DNA of 21,254 nt from Chrysochromulina tobinii (GCA_001275005.1 JWZX01002979.1:1-21254); one strand, 5' to 3'. Positions 1 to 7,428 are shown, counted from the stretch's first letter. Translations and numbers: made by a program. The notes: generated from the letters alone by a model not told the origin.

Positions 1-60
1 TCTCCTCCTCCTCCTCCTCCTCCTCCTCCTCCTCCTCCTCCTCCTCCTCCTCCTCCTCCT
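1..60. repeat. (CTC)n trinucleotide microsatellite
   Basis: About 20 uninterrupted CTC/TCC units at the window edge. In the RBM19 frame on the minus strand the repeat reads as Arg codons (AGG). One frame over it would read as Glu (GAG), which would match the acidic linker better. A second shorter run at about 184-216 in the same gene does read as Glu. Confidence 0.95.
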
Positions 61-900
61 CGCCTCCTCCTCGCCCTCCTCCTCACCCTCTTCATCGTCC
101 TCGTCGTCGAGCCACTTGCGCTTCTTGGACTGCAAGTAGTCCAGATCACTCATCTCGCGACCAGCCTTGGACGCCACCGTCGCCTCCTCCTCCTCCTCCT
201 CCTCCTCCTCCTCCTCGCCGTCGCCCTCGTCACCCACAGTAGCTCCGCCCTTGCGCGGCGCGGCTGGCAGCTCGTCATATTCGCTATCATCCTCGTCCTC
301 GTCCTCCTCCTCGCTGCCCTCCTCGTCCGTACCCTTGCCCGCTGCGGCGCGCTTGGGGCCTGCGGGCGCTGTTCTCTGCCGGGAGGGCTCGGGCACCCCG
401 CCGGTCAGATCGTTGCTCCAGAGCTGCTTCTGCTTGCTCTTGGGCGCCATCAGCTCGAGAAACTCGGCGAGCTTCGGGTCCGAGTGCACACGCGCCGCGA
501 TCGGGTCGTCCAACTTGCCGCGCTTCTTCGCCTTCGCGCCACCAACGTCCGCCTTTTTGGGGGATGCGGACTCCTCGGGGTGGCTGTGCAGGTAGGCGGA
601 TGAGCCCTTGGAGTGGCGACTCCATGGCCGCGCGAGCTCCTCGTCGCCCACACGTTTTGCAGGCTCGACACTGATGCGCGATGTATCAATGTACGAGCGC
701 TCCGTCGCCTTGCGCGCAATCGCAGCTGCCTCGGCGTCTCGGAAGCCAACGAAGCCAAAGCAACGAGACTTGCCCTCCCTGGTGCGCATGACGCGCACGT
801 CGGTCACGTCATCACTGAGCGCCTCAAAGTGGGAGCGCAGCCGCTTGTCGTCGCAGTGTTTGGGCAAGCCCTTGACGATGAGGCGCGTCGAGCCGTCCAT
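1..900 (-). CDS. RBM19: RBM19/MRD1-type multiple RNA-recognition-motif protein, N-terminal 300 residues (partial)
   Basis: Members of this family (RBM19 in animals, Mrd1 in yeast) are nucleolar proteins with five or six RRMs that act in early pre-rRNA cleavage and small-subunit assembly. The frame is open from an ATG at 900 to the left edge. RRM1 lies at about residues 5-80: RNP2-like LIVKGLP, RNP1-like CFGFVGF, then YIDTSRISVE and RPWSRHSKG, which closely match the start of RBM19. An acidic linker follows, with runs of Glu at about residues 221-240. The segment EMSDLDYLQSKK at about 249-260 matches the family's ELSDMDYLKSK segment. RRM2 and later domains would lie outside the window. The last 20 codons are AGG/AGA, giving poly-Arg from the terminal trinucleotide repeat, which is odd for an acidic linker. 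Assignment is strong; the reading of the repeat is not. Confidence 0.9.
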   Translation of the reverse strand, partial: MDGSTRLIVKGLPKHCDDKRLRSHFEALSDDVTDVRVMRTREGKSRCFGFVGFRDAEAAAIARKATERSYIDTSRISVEPAKRVGDEELARPWSRHSKGSSAYLHSHPEESASPKKADVGGAKAKKRGKLDDPIAARVHSDPKLAEFLELMAPKSKQKQLWSNDLTGGVPEPSRQRTAPAGPKRAAAGKGTDEEGSEEEDEDEDDSEYDELPAAPRKGGATVGDEGDGEEEEEEEEEEEATVASKAGREMSDLDYLQSKKRKWLDDEDDEEGEEEGEEEARRRRRRRRRRRRRRRRRRRR

Positions 901-1456
901 CGCGACGTCTCTCTCCTAAAACGAGAATCGGCGCGTGGACACACACGCGTCGCCGTCCAGAAACACGCGTGTGAACGTACGGCACGACCTGTACCTAGTG
1001 GGGGAGCTATTATCCCTCCCCACACCCAAAGCAATCCCCTCCCGCGGCCTTCCCGCCCCCTGAAGCCTGAACTGTTCTTATACTTGTACCGGGTACCCGG
1101 GGTAGATGAAAAGAAGACGGTTAACCGGGGGAAGCCGGGAGGGTTACTTCAGTTCAAGTTCAACTTGAACTACTTCAGGACATGGGGAACCCCAATGTCC
1201 CTTCCCGCCATAGATTGCATGTATTGTCCGGCAGCGATCATCCGATCAATCGCTCGTGTTGCGAGGTCTTCCCGACCTTGACTCGTGTGAACCCATTTTT
1301 TCTAACGAAAAGACAAGGCCGTCGCACACTGTGCTCCACATGCGGCGACTTTGGAAATTCATTTCCAAAAGTCTAGCACGTGCACTTCCCGACCACGTCT
1401 TTTGGATCTCCTCATCAATCTCGTGCGCGTGGACTTCCGCGACTCGTCTTCGCATC
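901..1456. promoter_or_regulatory. Divergent intergenic region between RBM19 (-) and the PstS-like gene (+)
   Basis: No gene seen in these 556 bp. Near the RBM19 start there are two ACGCGT hexamers (945-950 and 965-970); ACGCGT is the core of the yeast MCB cell-cycle element, but function here is inference. Between 1089 and 1200 there are three palindromes (listed separately). TTATACTT at about 1078 is weakly TATA-like. The part nearest the PstS start (about 1250-1456) is more AT-rich. Open reading in the PstS frame extends upstream to 1256 but lacks an ATG before 1457. Confidence 0.5.
1089..1200. repeat. Cluster of three palindromes upstream of the PstS-like gene
   Basis: CCGGGTACCCGG at 1089-1100 is a perfect 12-bp palindrome. 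At 1151-1171, arms AGTTCAAGTT and AACTTGAACT flank a single C, a perfect 21-bp inverted repeat. At 1178-1200, GGACAT-GGGG and CCCC-ATGTCC pair around AA, with one extra A. A directly repeated ACTTCAG brackets the middle palindrome. The structure is seen directly; any protein-binding role is inference. Confidence 0.7.
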
Positions 1457-2974
1457 ATGCGCACCACTTCCGCTGTCATTGTCCTCCTCGCTGGGGGGGC
1501 GTACGCTCAGACGATCACGATCCCATACGTTGATGGCCTGACGCAGGTGATCAACGTGCATGGCTCGGGCACCACCAACCCGCAGCGCCTGTTTTGGGAG
1601 GCGATGGACCTGCTCGAGGGGCGCTCCAAGCTGCCGCTCACGATGACGTATCGTGGCGTTGGCTCGGGTGTGGGCCAGGCCGAGTTCAAGGGCGACGTCA
1701 CAACGGGCTTCAAGTCGTACAATCACTTTGGCTCGGGCGACATCCCGATGACTAGCGTTCTGTACAATGATATCCGGAACAGCGGGCGCGAGATGCTCCA
1801 CGTACCATTCGCGCTGGGCGCCATCAGCGTCTTCCACAACGTGCCAGAGGCTGAGCTCGGCGGCGCACCAATCGACCTCGACGCCTGCTTGCTCGCGAAA
1901 ATCTTCACGCGCCAAATCACCACCTGGGACCACCCCGACATCAAGGCGCTCAACCCCAAGATGACGGCGAAAGGCGAGATCAAGGTGCACCGGCGCGCCG
2001 ATGGCTCGTCCTCGAGCTCGGGCATCACCCAGTACCTCAACGGCAAATGTCCGGCATCGTGGGTCAATGCCGCGGGCGCGCCGTATTCCACGGGCCCGAC
2101 CTTCCCGTCGGTCCCCGGCACCACTCCGGTGCAGGGGTCGCAGGGCATGGCAGATGCCATCGACACGACTCCGAACGCGATCGGGTACATGGACGCTGGC
2201 CATGGCCACGAGAAGGGCTTTGCAGAGATTGCACTGAAAAACCGCGATGGGGTCTATCTCACCTCCAAGAACGCCAACATTGGCGCCGCTGCGCTGGCGG
2301 TGCTCGCGGCCAATGCCTTCCCGGTCAACGCGACTCTCGACTTCTCGGCTGTCAATCTGTACGACCAGGCTGGACCAACGACGTGGCCGATCGTGCTGTT
2401 CTCGTACTTCTACCTCGACCGTAACCTGACGTCGATGGACGCACTCTCGGCGTCCGTGCTGGACTACTTCGTCAAGTTCATCCTGTCGCCCGAGGGCCAG
2501 GCGCTCGCCGAAACCAACTGGTTCTCGAAACTGCCGGCGCAGCTTCTGACCTTCAGTACGCAAGCGCTCGCGTTGATCCAACAGCCAGTGGGCTTCATCA
2601 CCTTCACCACCGAGCTCGCCGCCACGACGCAACAGTTCATCGGCGCGAGGACGCACGTCTTCTCCGGCAAGCGCCAATCATGGCCCAATTACGAGACCAA
2701 CGTGCTCACCGACCGTCTAACGGCTTTGGAGGCGAAGGTTGCGGTCCACGACCACGACGACCACGACGAGATGAACTGCATCTCGACGTGGTGCTTCACC
2801 GGGCAGAGGCTTGCGGGCATTGCGGTCGCCTCCATTCTCATCGCCTGCTTCTCGTTGTTCATTGGACTGATCGGGCTGTGCCTTGGCCTGGTTGTGTTCT
2901 GCAAGAATGCCCGCCCTCGTCTGTCGGAGCCAGGAATGGAGCTGTCGACAGCTACGAAGAACGCCAGGATGTGA
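1457..2974 (+). CDS. PstS-like phosphate-binding protein with C-terminal transmembrane anchor
   Basis: Bacterial PstS is the extracytoplasmic phosphate receptor of an ABC importer. This 505-residue protein has a signal peptide (residues 1-17, cleavage after AYA) and the PstS landmarks in order: GSGTTNP (36-42), the GVGSGVG loop, FGSGDIPMTS, VPFALGAISVFHN, IFTRQITTWDHPDIKALNP, the ligand-loop RRADGSSSSSG, TPNAIGYMD, WPIVLFSYFYL, and a final helix around FILSPEGQALAE. After the binding fold come a short helix, a His/Asp-rich stretch (VHDHDDHDE), a hydrophobic helix at about 455-482 and a short basic tail, predicting a type I membrane protein. No PstA, PstB or PstC gene lies nearby. The ATG at 1457 is chosen because it opens the signal peptide and no earlier in-frame ATG exists. 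Phosphate as ligand is inferred from homology. Confidence 0.9.
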   Translation: MRTTSAVIVLLAGGAYAQTITIPYVDGLTQVINVHGSGTTNPQRLFWEAMDLLEGRSKLPLTMTYRGVGSGVGQAEFKGDVTTGFKSYNHFGSGDIPMTSVLYNDIRNSGREMLHVPFALGAISVFHNVPEAELGGAPIDLDACLLAKIFTRQITTWDHPDIKALNPKMTAKGEIKVHRRADGSSSSSGITQYLNGKCPASWVNAAGAPYSTGPTFPSVPGTTPVQGSQGMADAIDTTPNAIGYMDAGHGHEKGFAEIALKNRDGVYLTSKNANIGAAALAVLAANAFPVNATLDFSAVNLYDQAGPTTWPIVLFSYFYLDRNLTSMDALSASVLDYFVKFILSPEGQALAETNWFSKLPAQLLTFSTQALALIQQPVGFITFTTELAATTQQFIGARTHVFSGKRQSWPNYETNVLTDRLTALEAKVAVHDHDDHDEMNCISTWCFTGQRLAGIAVASILIACFSLFIGLIGLCLGLVVFCKNARPRLSEPGMELSTATKNARM

Positions 2975-2995
2975 AGCGGACGACCGCAGCCTGAC

Positions 2996-3454
2996 ATGCC
3001 GATCGGCCGACGGCTCAGACGCCATGACGCGAGGGTCGATGAACCTCACACCGAGGCATCCCTCGCTGAGCGTTCCAAGAGGACCCGTGGCCTCGACGTC
3101 CTCGTGGCGCGCTGTCCCTCGAGCAGCCGCCGCTGGGTAAGGCGGGCAAGTTGCAGAACAAGGGGGGGGGGGCGGCGCGGAACGCGTCATTGGCTCATGA
3201 CGATGCCGTGTCCGATGCCGCCGTGTGATGGCTCGGGAGCTCGGGAGCTCGGGGCGCGAGCACCAGCACCAGCACCAGCTGATCAGATCTCGGGCGGGAG
3301 CGGCGTGCTTTCAAGAGGCTCGGTGCTCGTCACGGCGCTCGGACGCTGGGAGCCTTGCATTGAGGCGCACCTAGCTGAAGGTCCGAAGTGGGCCCGATGC
3401 CTCGATGTCAGCGAGGCGGGCTGTCCCACGCGCGGCCGAAGGCGATGGGGGTAA
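2996..3454 (+). CDS. Hypothetical ORF with two copies of a ~34-residue module (possibly exons of a larger or decayed gene)
   Basis: Not recognised. The 152-codon frame starts at ATG 2996, only 22 bp after the PstS stop. It contains two related segments 309-312 bp apart in the same frame, at about 3038-3136 and 3347-3448. Shared residues are EPxxEAxLAE, then K and R, LDV, AxCP, and a final RRW or RxRW. Where residues agree, codons often differ synonymously (GAA/GAG, GCA/GCG, CTC/CTA, GAG/GAA, CGT/CGA, GAC/GAT), the mark of selection on protein rather than of a recent DNA duplication. Both copies run straight into GGTAAG, and copy 2 has GTAAGT, the eukaryotic 5' splice consensus; the TAA stop lies inside it. 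I therefore suspect two exons separated by a low-complexity intron, though I found no acceptor that clearly keeps frame. It could equally be a relic or a dispersed repeat. Confidence 0.35.
   Translation: MPIGRRLRRHDARVDEPHTEASLAERSKRTRGLDVLVARCPSSSRRWVRRASCRTRGGGRRGTRHWLMTMPCPMPPCDGSGARELGARAPAPAPADQISGGSGVLSRGSVLVTALGRWEPCIEAHLAEGPKWARCLDVSEAGCPTRGRRRWG
3231..3278. repeat. Short tandem repeats (GCTCGGGA x3, CACCAG x3)
   Basis: Three head-to-tail octamers at 3231-3254, the last ending in G, are followed after a few bases by three CACCAG units. They lie between the two module copies. Confidence 0.8.
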
Positions 3455-3891
3455 GTCGGTGGGGAGGAAGGCCTGCTGCAGGACGCCAGGCTGCTGAGAG
3501 AGGACTCGCGCACATGTGTCATAATGTGTCAAGCCGCCGAGGCCCCCCCAGCATTCGTGGCGAGAGCCGTGCAGATTCGATGGTGGGTCTAAGTTCGCGC
3601 GCTAACAGAAAATCCAGCAGGGTACCGCACGACCTGTGTTTGACGAGAAATTTGAACACATACGGAATGTGTGCAACATGCAACACTAGTCGCCGGAGTC
3701 TAGTTACAATTTCACGGCGTGGGTCACAGGAAGGTTCATCATGCACACAAGTTCTCGATTTTGATTGTCAAACACGGCACGCTGTGATTCTTCGCCAGCA
3801 TGGTGCAGCCGGAGCGGAGCGCGGGCCAGGCCGCTCTCGGCCAGCGCAGTGGTCACGCATCGCCTCGGGCGAAGAGCAGTGGAATGAGCTC

Positions 3892-4200
3892 CTACATGAG
3901 AATGCAGCCGCCCGCACTCTGACCCGGTTGCTCCCAAGGCGGCGCCGCCGCCGGCTTGTACGGGTCGAAGCCCTTGCGATTGGGAAGCGGCTCGCTCGCT
4001 TCGACAAGCGTTGCATCCGGCGGGGCATCGATATCGCCCCATGCAAGAGCACGAAGCACCTTATCGTTCTCCGCCAAGCGCTGCTGAAGAGCCTCATCGT
4101 CCGTGCCGCTCTCAGCGGCGTTCCCGTTCATCCCCTTACCCTCGACGACCGTGGCGAACGCCGCGACGGGCACGCCGGCGGTGACGCCTACGGCACTCAT
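3892..4200 (-). CDS. Small protein with C-terminal CaaX-like motif (CILM)
   Basis: Not recognised as a family. The 102-residue frame starts at the only in-frame ATG (4200) and stops at 3892. Codons are G/C-rich at third positions and composition is protein-like. Residues 1-25 are Ala/Val/Gly-rich, then comes a short acidic helix (DDEALQQRLAENDKVLRAL), a Pro-rich stretch (FDPYKPAAAPPWEQPGQ) and the end SAGGCILM. Cys-Ile-Leu-Met fits the CaaX prenylation signature; a Met in the last position generally favours farnesylation. A short helix before a CaaX end recalls G-protein gamma subunits, but the sequence match is not good enough to claim that. The frame is open upstream to a GTG at 4290 with a hydrophobic stretch, so an upstream exon is possible. 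Divergent from the kinase at 4572. Confidence 0.55.
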   Translation of the reverse strand: MSAVGVTAGVPVAAFATVVEGKGMNGNAAESGTDDEALQQRLAENDKVLRALAWGDIDAPPDATLVEASEPLPNRKGFDPYKPAAAPPWEQPGQSAGGCILM

Positions 4201-4571
4201 GCACGCCCCGCGTGCTGCACGCAGGGGTGCCGCTTTGAGGTTCTTGAGCACGAGCAAAGGCACTAAAAAGCGAGCACTCTGGGAAACCACCGAAGAACTT
4301 CACAGTTATGGTTTAACGAACCCAATAAGTCTAGTCAAGTCAGTTCATCAAGTCAAATGGAGAGCTTTAGACGCCGCGAATGCAACGCGAATGCAATGCG
4401 CAAGGTGGGGCACCTGAGAATCAGCATCTTGTGTTTTTAGATTCTGACTTTATTACTGGGCCATGGGGTGTGAAGTGCTTATCCCTCTCGAAGACCACAC
4501 ACACAGGTTCTTGCCGGGGCGCCATGCAGGGGCGCCACACGACGCGAGCGAGGTGCTCGTAGTCCATCGGG
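4201..4571. promoter_or_regulatory. Divergent intergenic region between the CaaX protein and the kinase
   Basis: No gene seen in 371 bp. The octamer TCAAGTCA occurs twice 13 bp apart (4335-4342 and 4348-4355); the same octamer recurs at 19468-19475 between another divergent gene pair. From 4425 to 4460 the DNA is AT-rich (TTTTTAGATT, CTTTATTACT). Confidence 0.4.
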
Positions 4572-5675
4572 ATGTCCTACAGCCTCGACGACGTCGTGAC
4601 CCTTTCCCTGACGTGCGGCAAGTTGCTCGGCGCCGGTTCATCTGGCAGCGTGCAAAGCATTGTGCCCGAGGCATGCCTCGACGGTCGCAGCTACGCGCTG
4701 AAAACCGTCAGGCTTCCTGAAGGTGATTTGGCTCTGCCCGAGCTCACGGCCGAGATCTTGCTGCACGCGTCCCTGCCGGCATGCGACGCGATCGTACGCT
4801 ATCACTTTGCATGGGTGCAGAACGGCTGTATGCGCATTCTCCTGGAGCGTGTGGACGGAGAGCTCTGGGATGCTGTGGAGGCGGAGCGAGGTGCGGCTGT
4901 GAGCAAGGCGGAGCGAATCAGCTGGGCTCGCGCGATCCTAACAGCGGTAGCCTGGATCCATGGGCATGGCATCGCGCACCGCGACGTCAGCCCATGGAAT
5001 TGCTTTCTGAGTTCCGGCGCTCACGGCGATGGGGAGGGGCAGCAGCGGAGTCGGCTCCTCAAGCTCGGTGACTTTGGGTTGGCATGCCGCGTCCCGCCCA
5101 GCAGCGATGGTGGTGGCGCCGCCGATGGACGGCTCTACGGCCTCCGCTCAGAGGGCTGTGCGCCGCTGGACGACTCGGCGATTGGGTCGCTCTACTCGGC
5201 GCCGGAGCTCGGGTGCGACGAGGGATACGACCCACGCGAAACGGATGTCTTCTCGGCTGGGATGACCCTCTTCGCCATCTGGCACGCGGTCGTCGCGAGC
5301 GGCGAGGTCGCAAGCGAGGTCGAGGGCCTGGCCGGCTTGCCTAATATGGACCTGACCGAATGCGTCGAACGGCTCAAGGCCCACGGCCAGCTCCCTCCGC
5401 AATGGCCGGCTGGCCCGATGGCCGATCTCGTACGCGCGATGACACATCGCATACCGGCCAAGCGACCGAGCGCGGCCGAGAGCGTCGAGCTTCTGAGGCT
5501 CGCGCTGGAGCCCTCGGACGCGACGCCAGCGGACGCCCTCGCATCCAAATCGCGACAGGTGGTGGAGCAAGTGAGTGGGGGCGGCGGCGGCTGCTTCGGC
5601 TGCTTCGGGCCATCTCCAGGCGCTCTGCGCAAGTCGAAGAACACGAGAGTGGCGCCGTGGCCAACTTCGGCCTGA
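4572..5675 (+). CDS. Protein kinase (Ser/Thr type, possibly related to eIF2-alpha/NEK-like kinases) with CFGCFG tail
   Basis: All main kinase signatures are present in the 367-residue product. Gly loop GAGSSGSV (20-27), VAIK-type lysine in YALKTV (K44), a helix-C glutamate at about E61, catalytic HRD (136-138) with N143, DFG (167-169), APE (210-212) in GSLYSAPEL, and D225 in the TDVFSAG helix. The catalytic loop reads HRDVSPWN: serine replaces the lysine of HRDLKPEN, unusual for Ser/Thr kinases. The APE region resembles eIF2-alpha kinases, but there is no kinase insert or regulatory domain, so substrate is unknown. After the domain, a Gly run and CFGCFG (about 341-346) with downstream basic residues could be a palmitoylation site. 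An ORF in another frame immediately downstream has protein-like composition, so the true C-terminus may differ. Start is the first ATG before the domain. Confidence 0.85.
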   Translation: MSYSLDDVVTLSLTCGKLLGAGSSGSVQSIVPEACLDGRSYALKTVRLPEGDLALPELTAEILLHASLPACDAIVRYHFAWVQNGCMRILLERVDGELWDAVEAERGAAVSKAERISWARAILTAVAWIHGHGIAHRDVSPWNCFLSSGAHGDGEGQQRSRLLKLGDFGLACRVPPSSDGGGAADGRLYGLRSEGCAPLDDSAIGSLYSAPELGCDEGYDPRETDVFSAGMTLFAIWHAVVASGEVASEVEGLAGLPNMDLTECVERLKAHGQLPPQWPAGPMADLVRAMTHRIPAKRPSAAESVELLRLALEPSDATPADALASKSRQVVEQVSGGGGGCFGCFGPSPGALRKSKNTRVAPWPTSA

Positions 5676-6111
5676 AGCGAGCGCAATCGGCGAGCCCGGG
5701 CGCGGCGGCCGCGGCCGCGGATGGTGAGGCGGCGGCTGCGGCGGCAGCAAATAAACCCGGTCGCGCGACGTGCCGACGTCGCACGTCGCAGACGCGTCCG
5801 GGGGCAGCCACGTGTAATCGCCCGTCCGGGCACATTGATTCCCAGGATCAGTTCAATCGAATTGTTGTCACTGTTTGCATAGTTGTTTCCACCCCCGGCC
5901 ATGCCGGCAACGGGCTTAAACCGCGGCGCGCGCGCACCATAAACAAACGTGCAAGCTGCAACGTTCTACGTTCGGCACGCGAGCACAACGCGCATGCCGC
6001 ATGCATGCGATGGAGACAGTACACACCCCTCCGAGTGCACGTCGTGCATATCTGAGCGAGTGCATCTGAGTGCCTGTCTGTATGCATCTGAGCATCCTCA
6101 GGGCGGCATGC
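5676..6111. other. Convergent intergenic region between kinase (+) and coiled-coil gene (-)
   Basis: Contains AATAAA at 5749-5754, about 75 bp after the kinase stop and well placed as a polyadenylation signal for it. GC-rich direct and inverted hexamers around 5770-5830 (GACGTGCCGACGTCGCACGTCG) are followed by AT-richer DNA. A short Ala-rich frame continues from about 5650 to 5760 in a different frame from the kinase stop. No independent gene is supported. Confidence 0.4.
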
Positions 6112-7428
6112 CTACTCCCTCGCTCCAAATGTGGAGCTGAGCAGCGCCCCCGTCGAGCGCGAGGAGGTGAGCAGCAGCGGAGTTCCGCTCGTGCTGCGCC
6201 ATTCGTTGAGCTCGTGATCGAGGAGACGGTCCTGTGAAAAGGACTGGGCGAGCCGCGAGGCCTGCCGATGGAAGTGCGCAATGCTCGCCTCCTCGAACTT
6301 AGCATCATGCGCCGCGTTTCGCTCGGCGTAGTATCGCTGCTGCTGCTGCTTCACTTCTTGCGCTTTGGCGATGCGCCTACGTCGCTCCACCTCGCGCGCA
6401 CGCACCTTCGCCTCGATCTCGGCTTGGTGACTCACCTCGCGCTGCGCCTTGAGGTACACCGCGCGCTCGAGCTGGATCGAAACCCTCGCCGCGCGCTCCG
6501 CCACCTTGGACGCATTCAGAGACGCCACCGAAGCGACCCGTTGCTCGCCCGCAGCCTTCGCGGCGGCGGCGGTCGCCGCAACCCGAAGCTGCTGCTCAGC
6601 CTCACGCTCGGCAACGAGCTGCAGCATGTGGATCCGCTTCTCCTCCTCGGCCGCGTTCCGTCGCGCGTACGCCTCCTGCTCCGCCACCTTCGCCTGGGCC
6701 GCCACCGCTCGTCGACGCTCGGCCTGGGCCATCCGCTCCGCGGCGGCGACCTTGATCTGTTGCTCGACCCACGCCTCCTTGGCCGCCTTGACCACCCTCG
6801 CACGCCGCAGCTGCACCTCGAGAGCAGCGGCCCGCTGCAGTCGTATCTCCTCGCGCTGCACGGCCACCGCCTGCAGCCGTCGTCGGCCGGCAGCCTCGTG
6901 CTCGACCATGATCTTGGCCTTACGCATGCGCTCGAGCGCCTCCTCCTCCGCCACCTTGAGGAGCATCTGCTGCCGCTTCTCCTCCTCCGCAGCATTGTGC
7001 TCGGCAATCTCCCTCTGGTACTGATCGCGCGCCTCCTGCGCCTTCTTCACCTTGATCACCCTCTCCCGTTCAAGCTCGGCTGATTCTGCGGCGACCTGCC
7101 GCATCTTCCGCGCTTCCTGCTCGTGCTTGCTGGCCACAGCACGCTCGATGGCCTTGTCCCGCAAGTAACCAGCCTCTAGCAGCTTCGTCGCTATCGCCTC
7201 GCGCTCCTGCATCATCCTCCGATTCGCTGCTGCGACCTTGTGCGAAATCTGCACATCGAGTCGGTAGCGTTGCATCTGGTCCAGCGCAAAGTTCCGCGCA
7301 TCCCTGTCGCGCAGCGCCTGCGCGATGAGACTCTCCTGAGATCGGCTCTGCCGCAGCGTAGGAGCCTGCCGATGATACGGCGATGCGGGCATCATTTGTT
7401 GTGAGACCATCTTATAATCCTGCGCCAT
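6112..7428 (-). CDS. Ala/Glu/Arg-rich coiled-coil protein with 113-residue repeats
   Basis: Not assigned to a family. From ATG 7428 the product is 438 residues, almost entirely predicted alpha-helical coiled coil from about residue 35 to 400, rich in A, E, R, K and Q. Two full 113-residue units and part of a third can be aligned in register: they begin at 6999 (HNAAEEEKR), 6660 (RNAAEEEKR) and 6321 (RNAAHDAK). Further in-register matches include QLxRA and KAxxE. The N-terminus is Gln/Met-rich and the C-terminal 60 residues are Ser/Thr-rich (SSRSTGALLSSTFGARE). Such proteins are often cytoskeletal or flagellar, but nothing here proves it. The frame is open upstream to 7593; ATG 7428 is preferred because composition changes sharply there. 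Same orientation as the phosphatase gene 180 bp upstream. Confidence 0.75.
   Translation of the reverse strand: MAQDYKMVSQQMMPASPYHRQAPTLRQSRSQESLIAQALRDRDARNFALDQMQRYRLDVQISHKVAAANRRMMQEREAIATKLLEAGYLRDKAIERAVASKHEQEARKMRQVAAESAELERERVIKVKKAQEARDQYQREIAEHNAAEEEKRQQMLLKVAEEEALERMRKAKIMVEHEAAGRRRLQAVAVQREEIRLQRAAALEVQLRRARVVKAAKEAWVEQQIKVAAAERMAQAERRRAVAAQAKVAEQEAYARRNAAEEEKRIHMLQLVAEREAEQQLRVAATAAAAKAAGEQRVASVASLNASKVAERAARVSIQLERAVYLKAQREVSHQAEIEAKVRAREVERRRRIAKAQEVKQQQQRYYAERNAAHDAKFEEASIAHFHRQASRLAQSFSQDRLLDHELNEWRSTSGTPLLLTSSRSTGALLSSTFGARE
6322..6999 (-). repeat. Two tandem 339-bp coding repeats
   Basis: Units 6661-6999 and 6322-6660 encode 113 residues each, both starting with NAAEEEKR one residue in. 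A third, partial unit begins at 6321 with NAAHDAK. The repeat is diverged at the DNA level and was recognised from protein register. Confidence 0.6.

Larger units (their letters stand above)
2975..3891. other. 917-bp gap holding a duplicated module and low-complexity DNA
   Basis: The left half holds the module ORF described separately. Between its copies lie a run of 11 G (3162-3172), three GCTCGGGA/G octamers (3231-3254) and three CACCAG units (about 3261-3278). From about 3580 to 3790 the DNA becomes AT-richer with no convincing ORF. A 292-codon plus-strand frame at 3388-4266 begins at GTG, is Arg-rich and overlaps the CaaX gene, so it is not annotated. Confidence 0.5.

Noticed and set aside
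1415-2677. 420-codon minus-strand frame opposite the PstS-like gene
   Set aside because: Shadow of a strongly biased coding sequence; no recognisable domain.
977-3637. Shared GTAC-G/C-GCACGACCTGT at 977-992 and 3622-3637
   Set aside because: 15 of 16 matching bases is expected several times by chance in 21 kb.
3388-4266. 292-codon plus-strand open frame
   Set aside because: It starts at GTG, is Arg-rich and runs antisense through the better-supported CaaX gene; no domain is seen.
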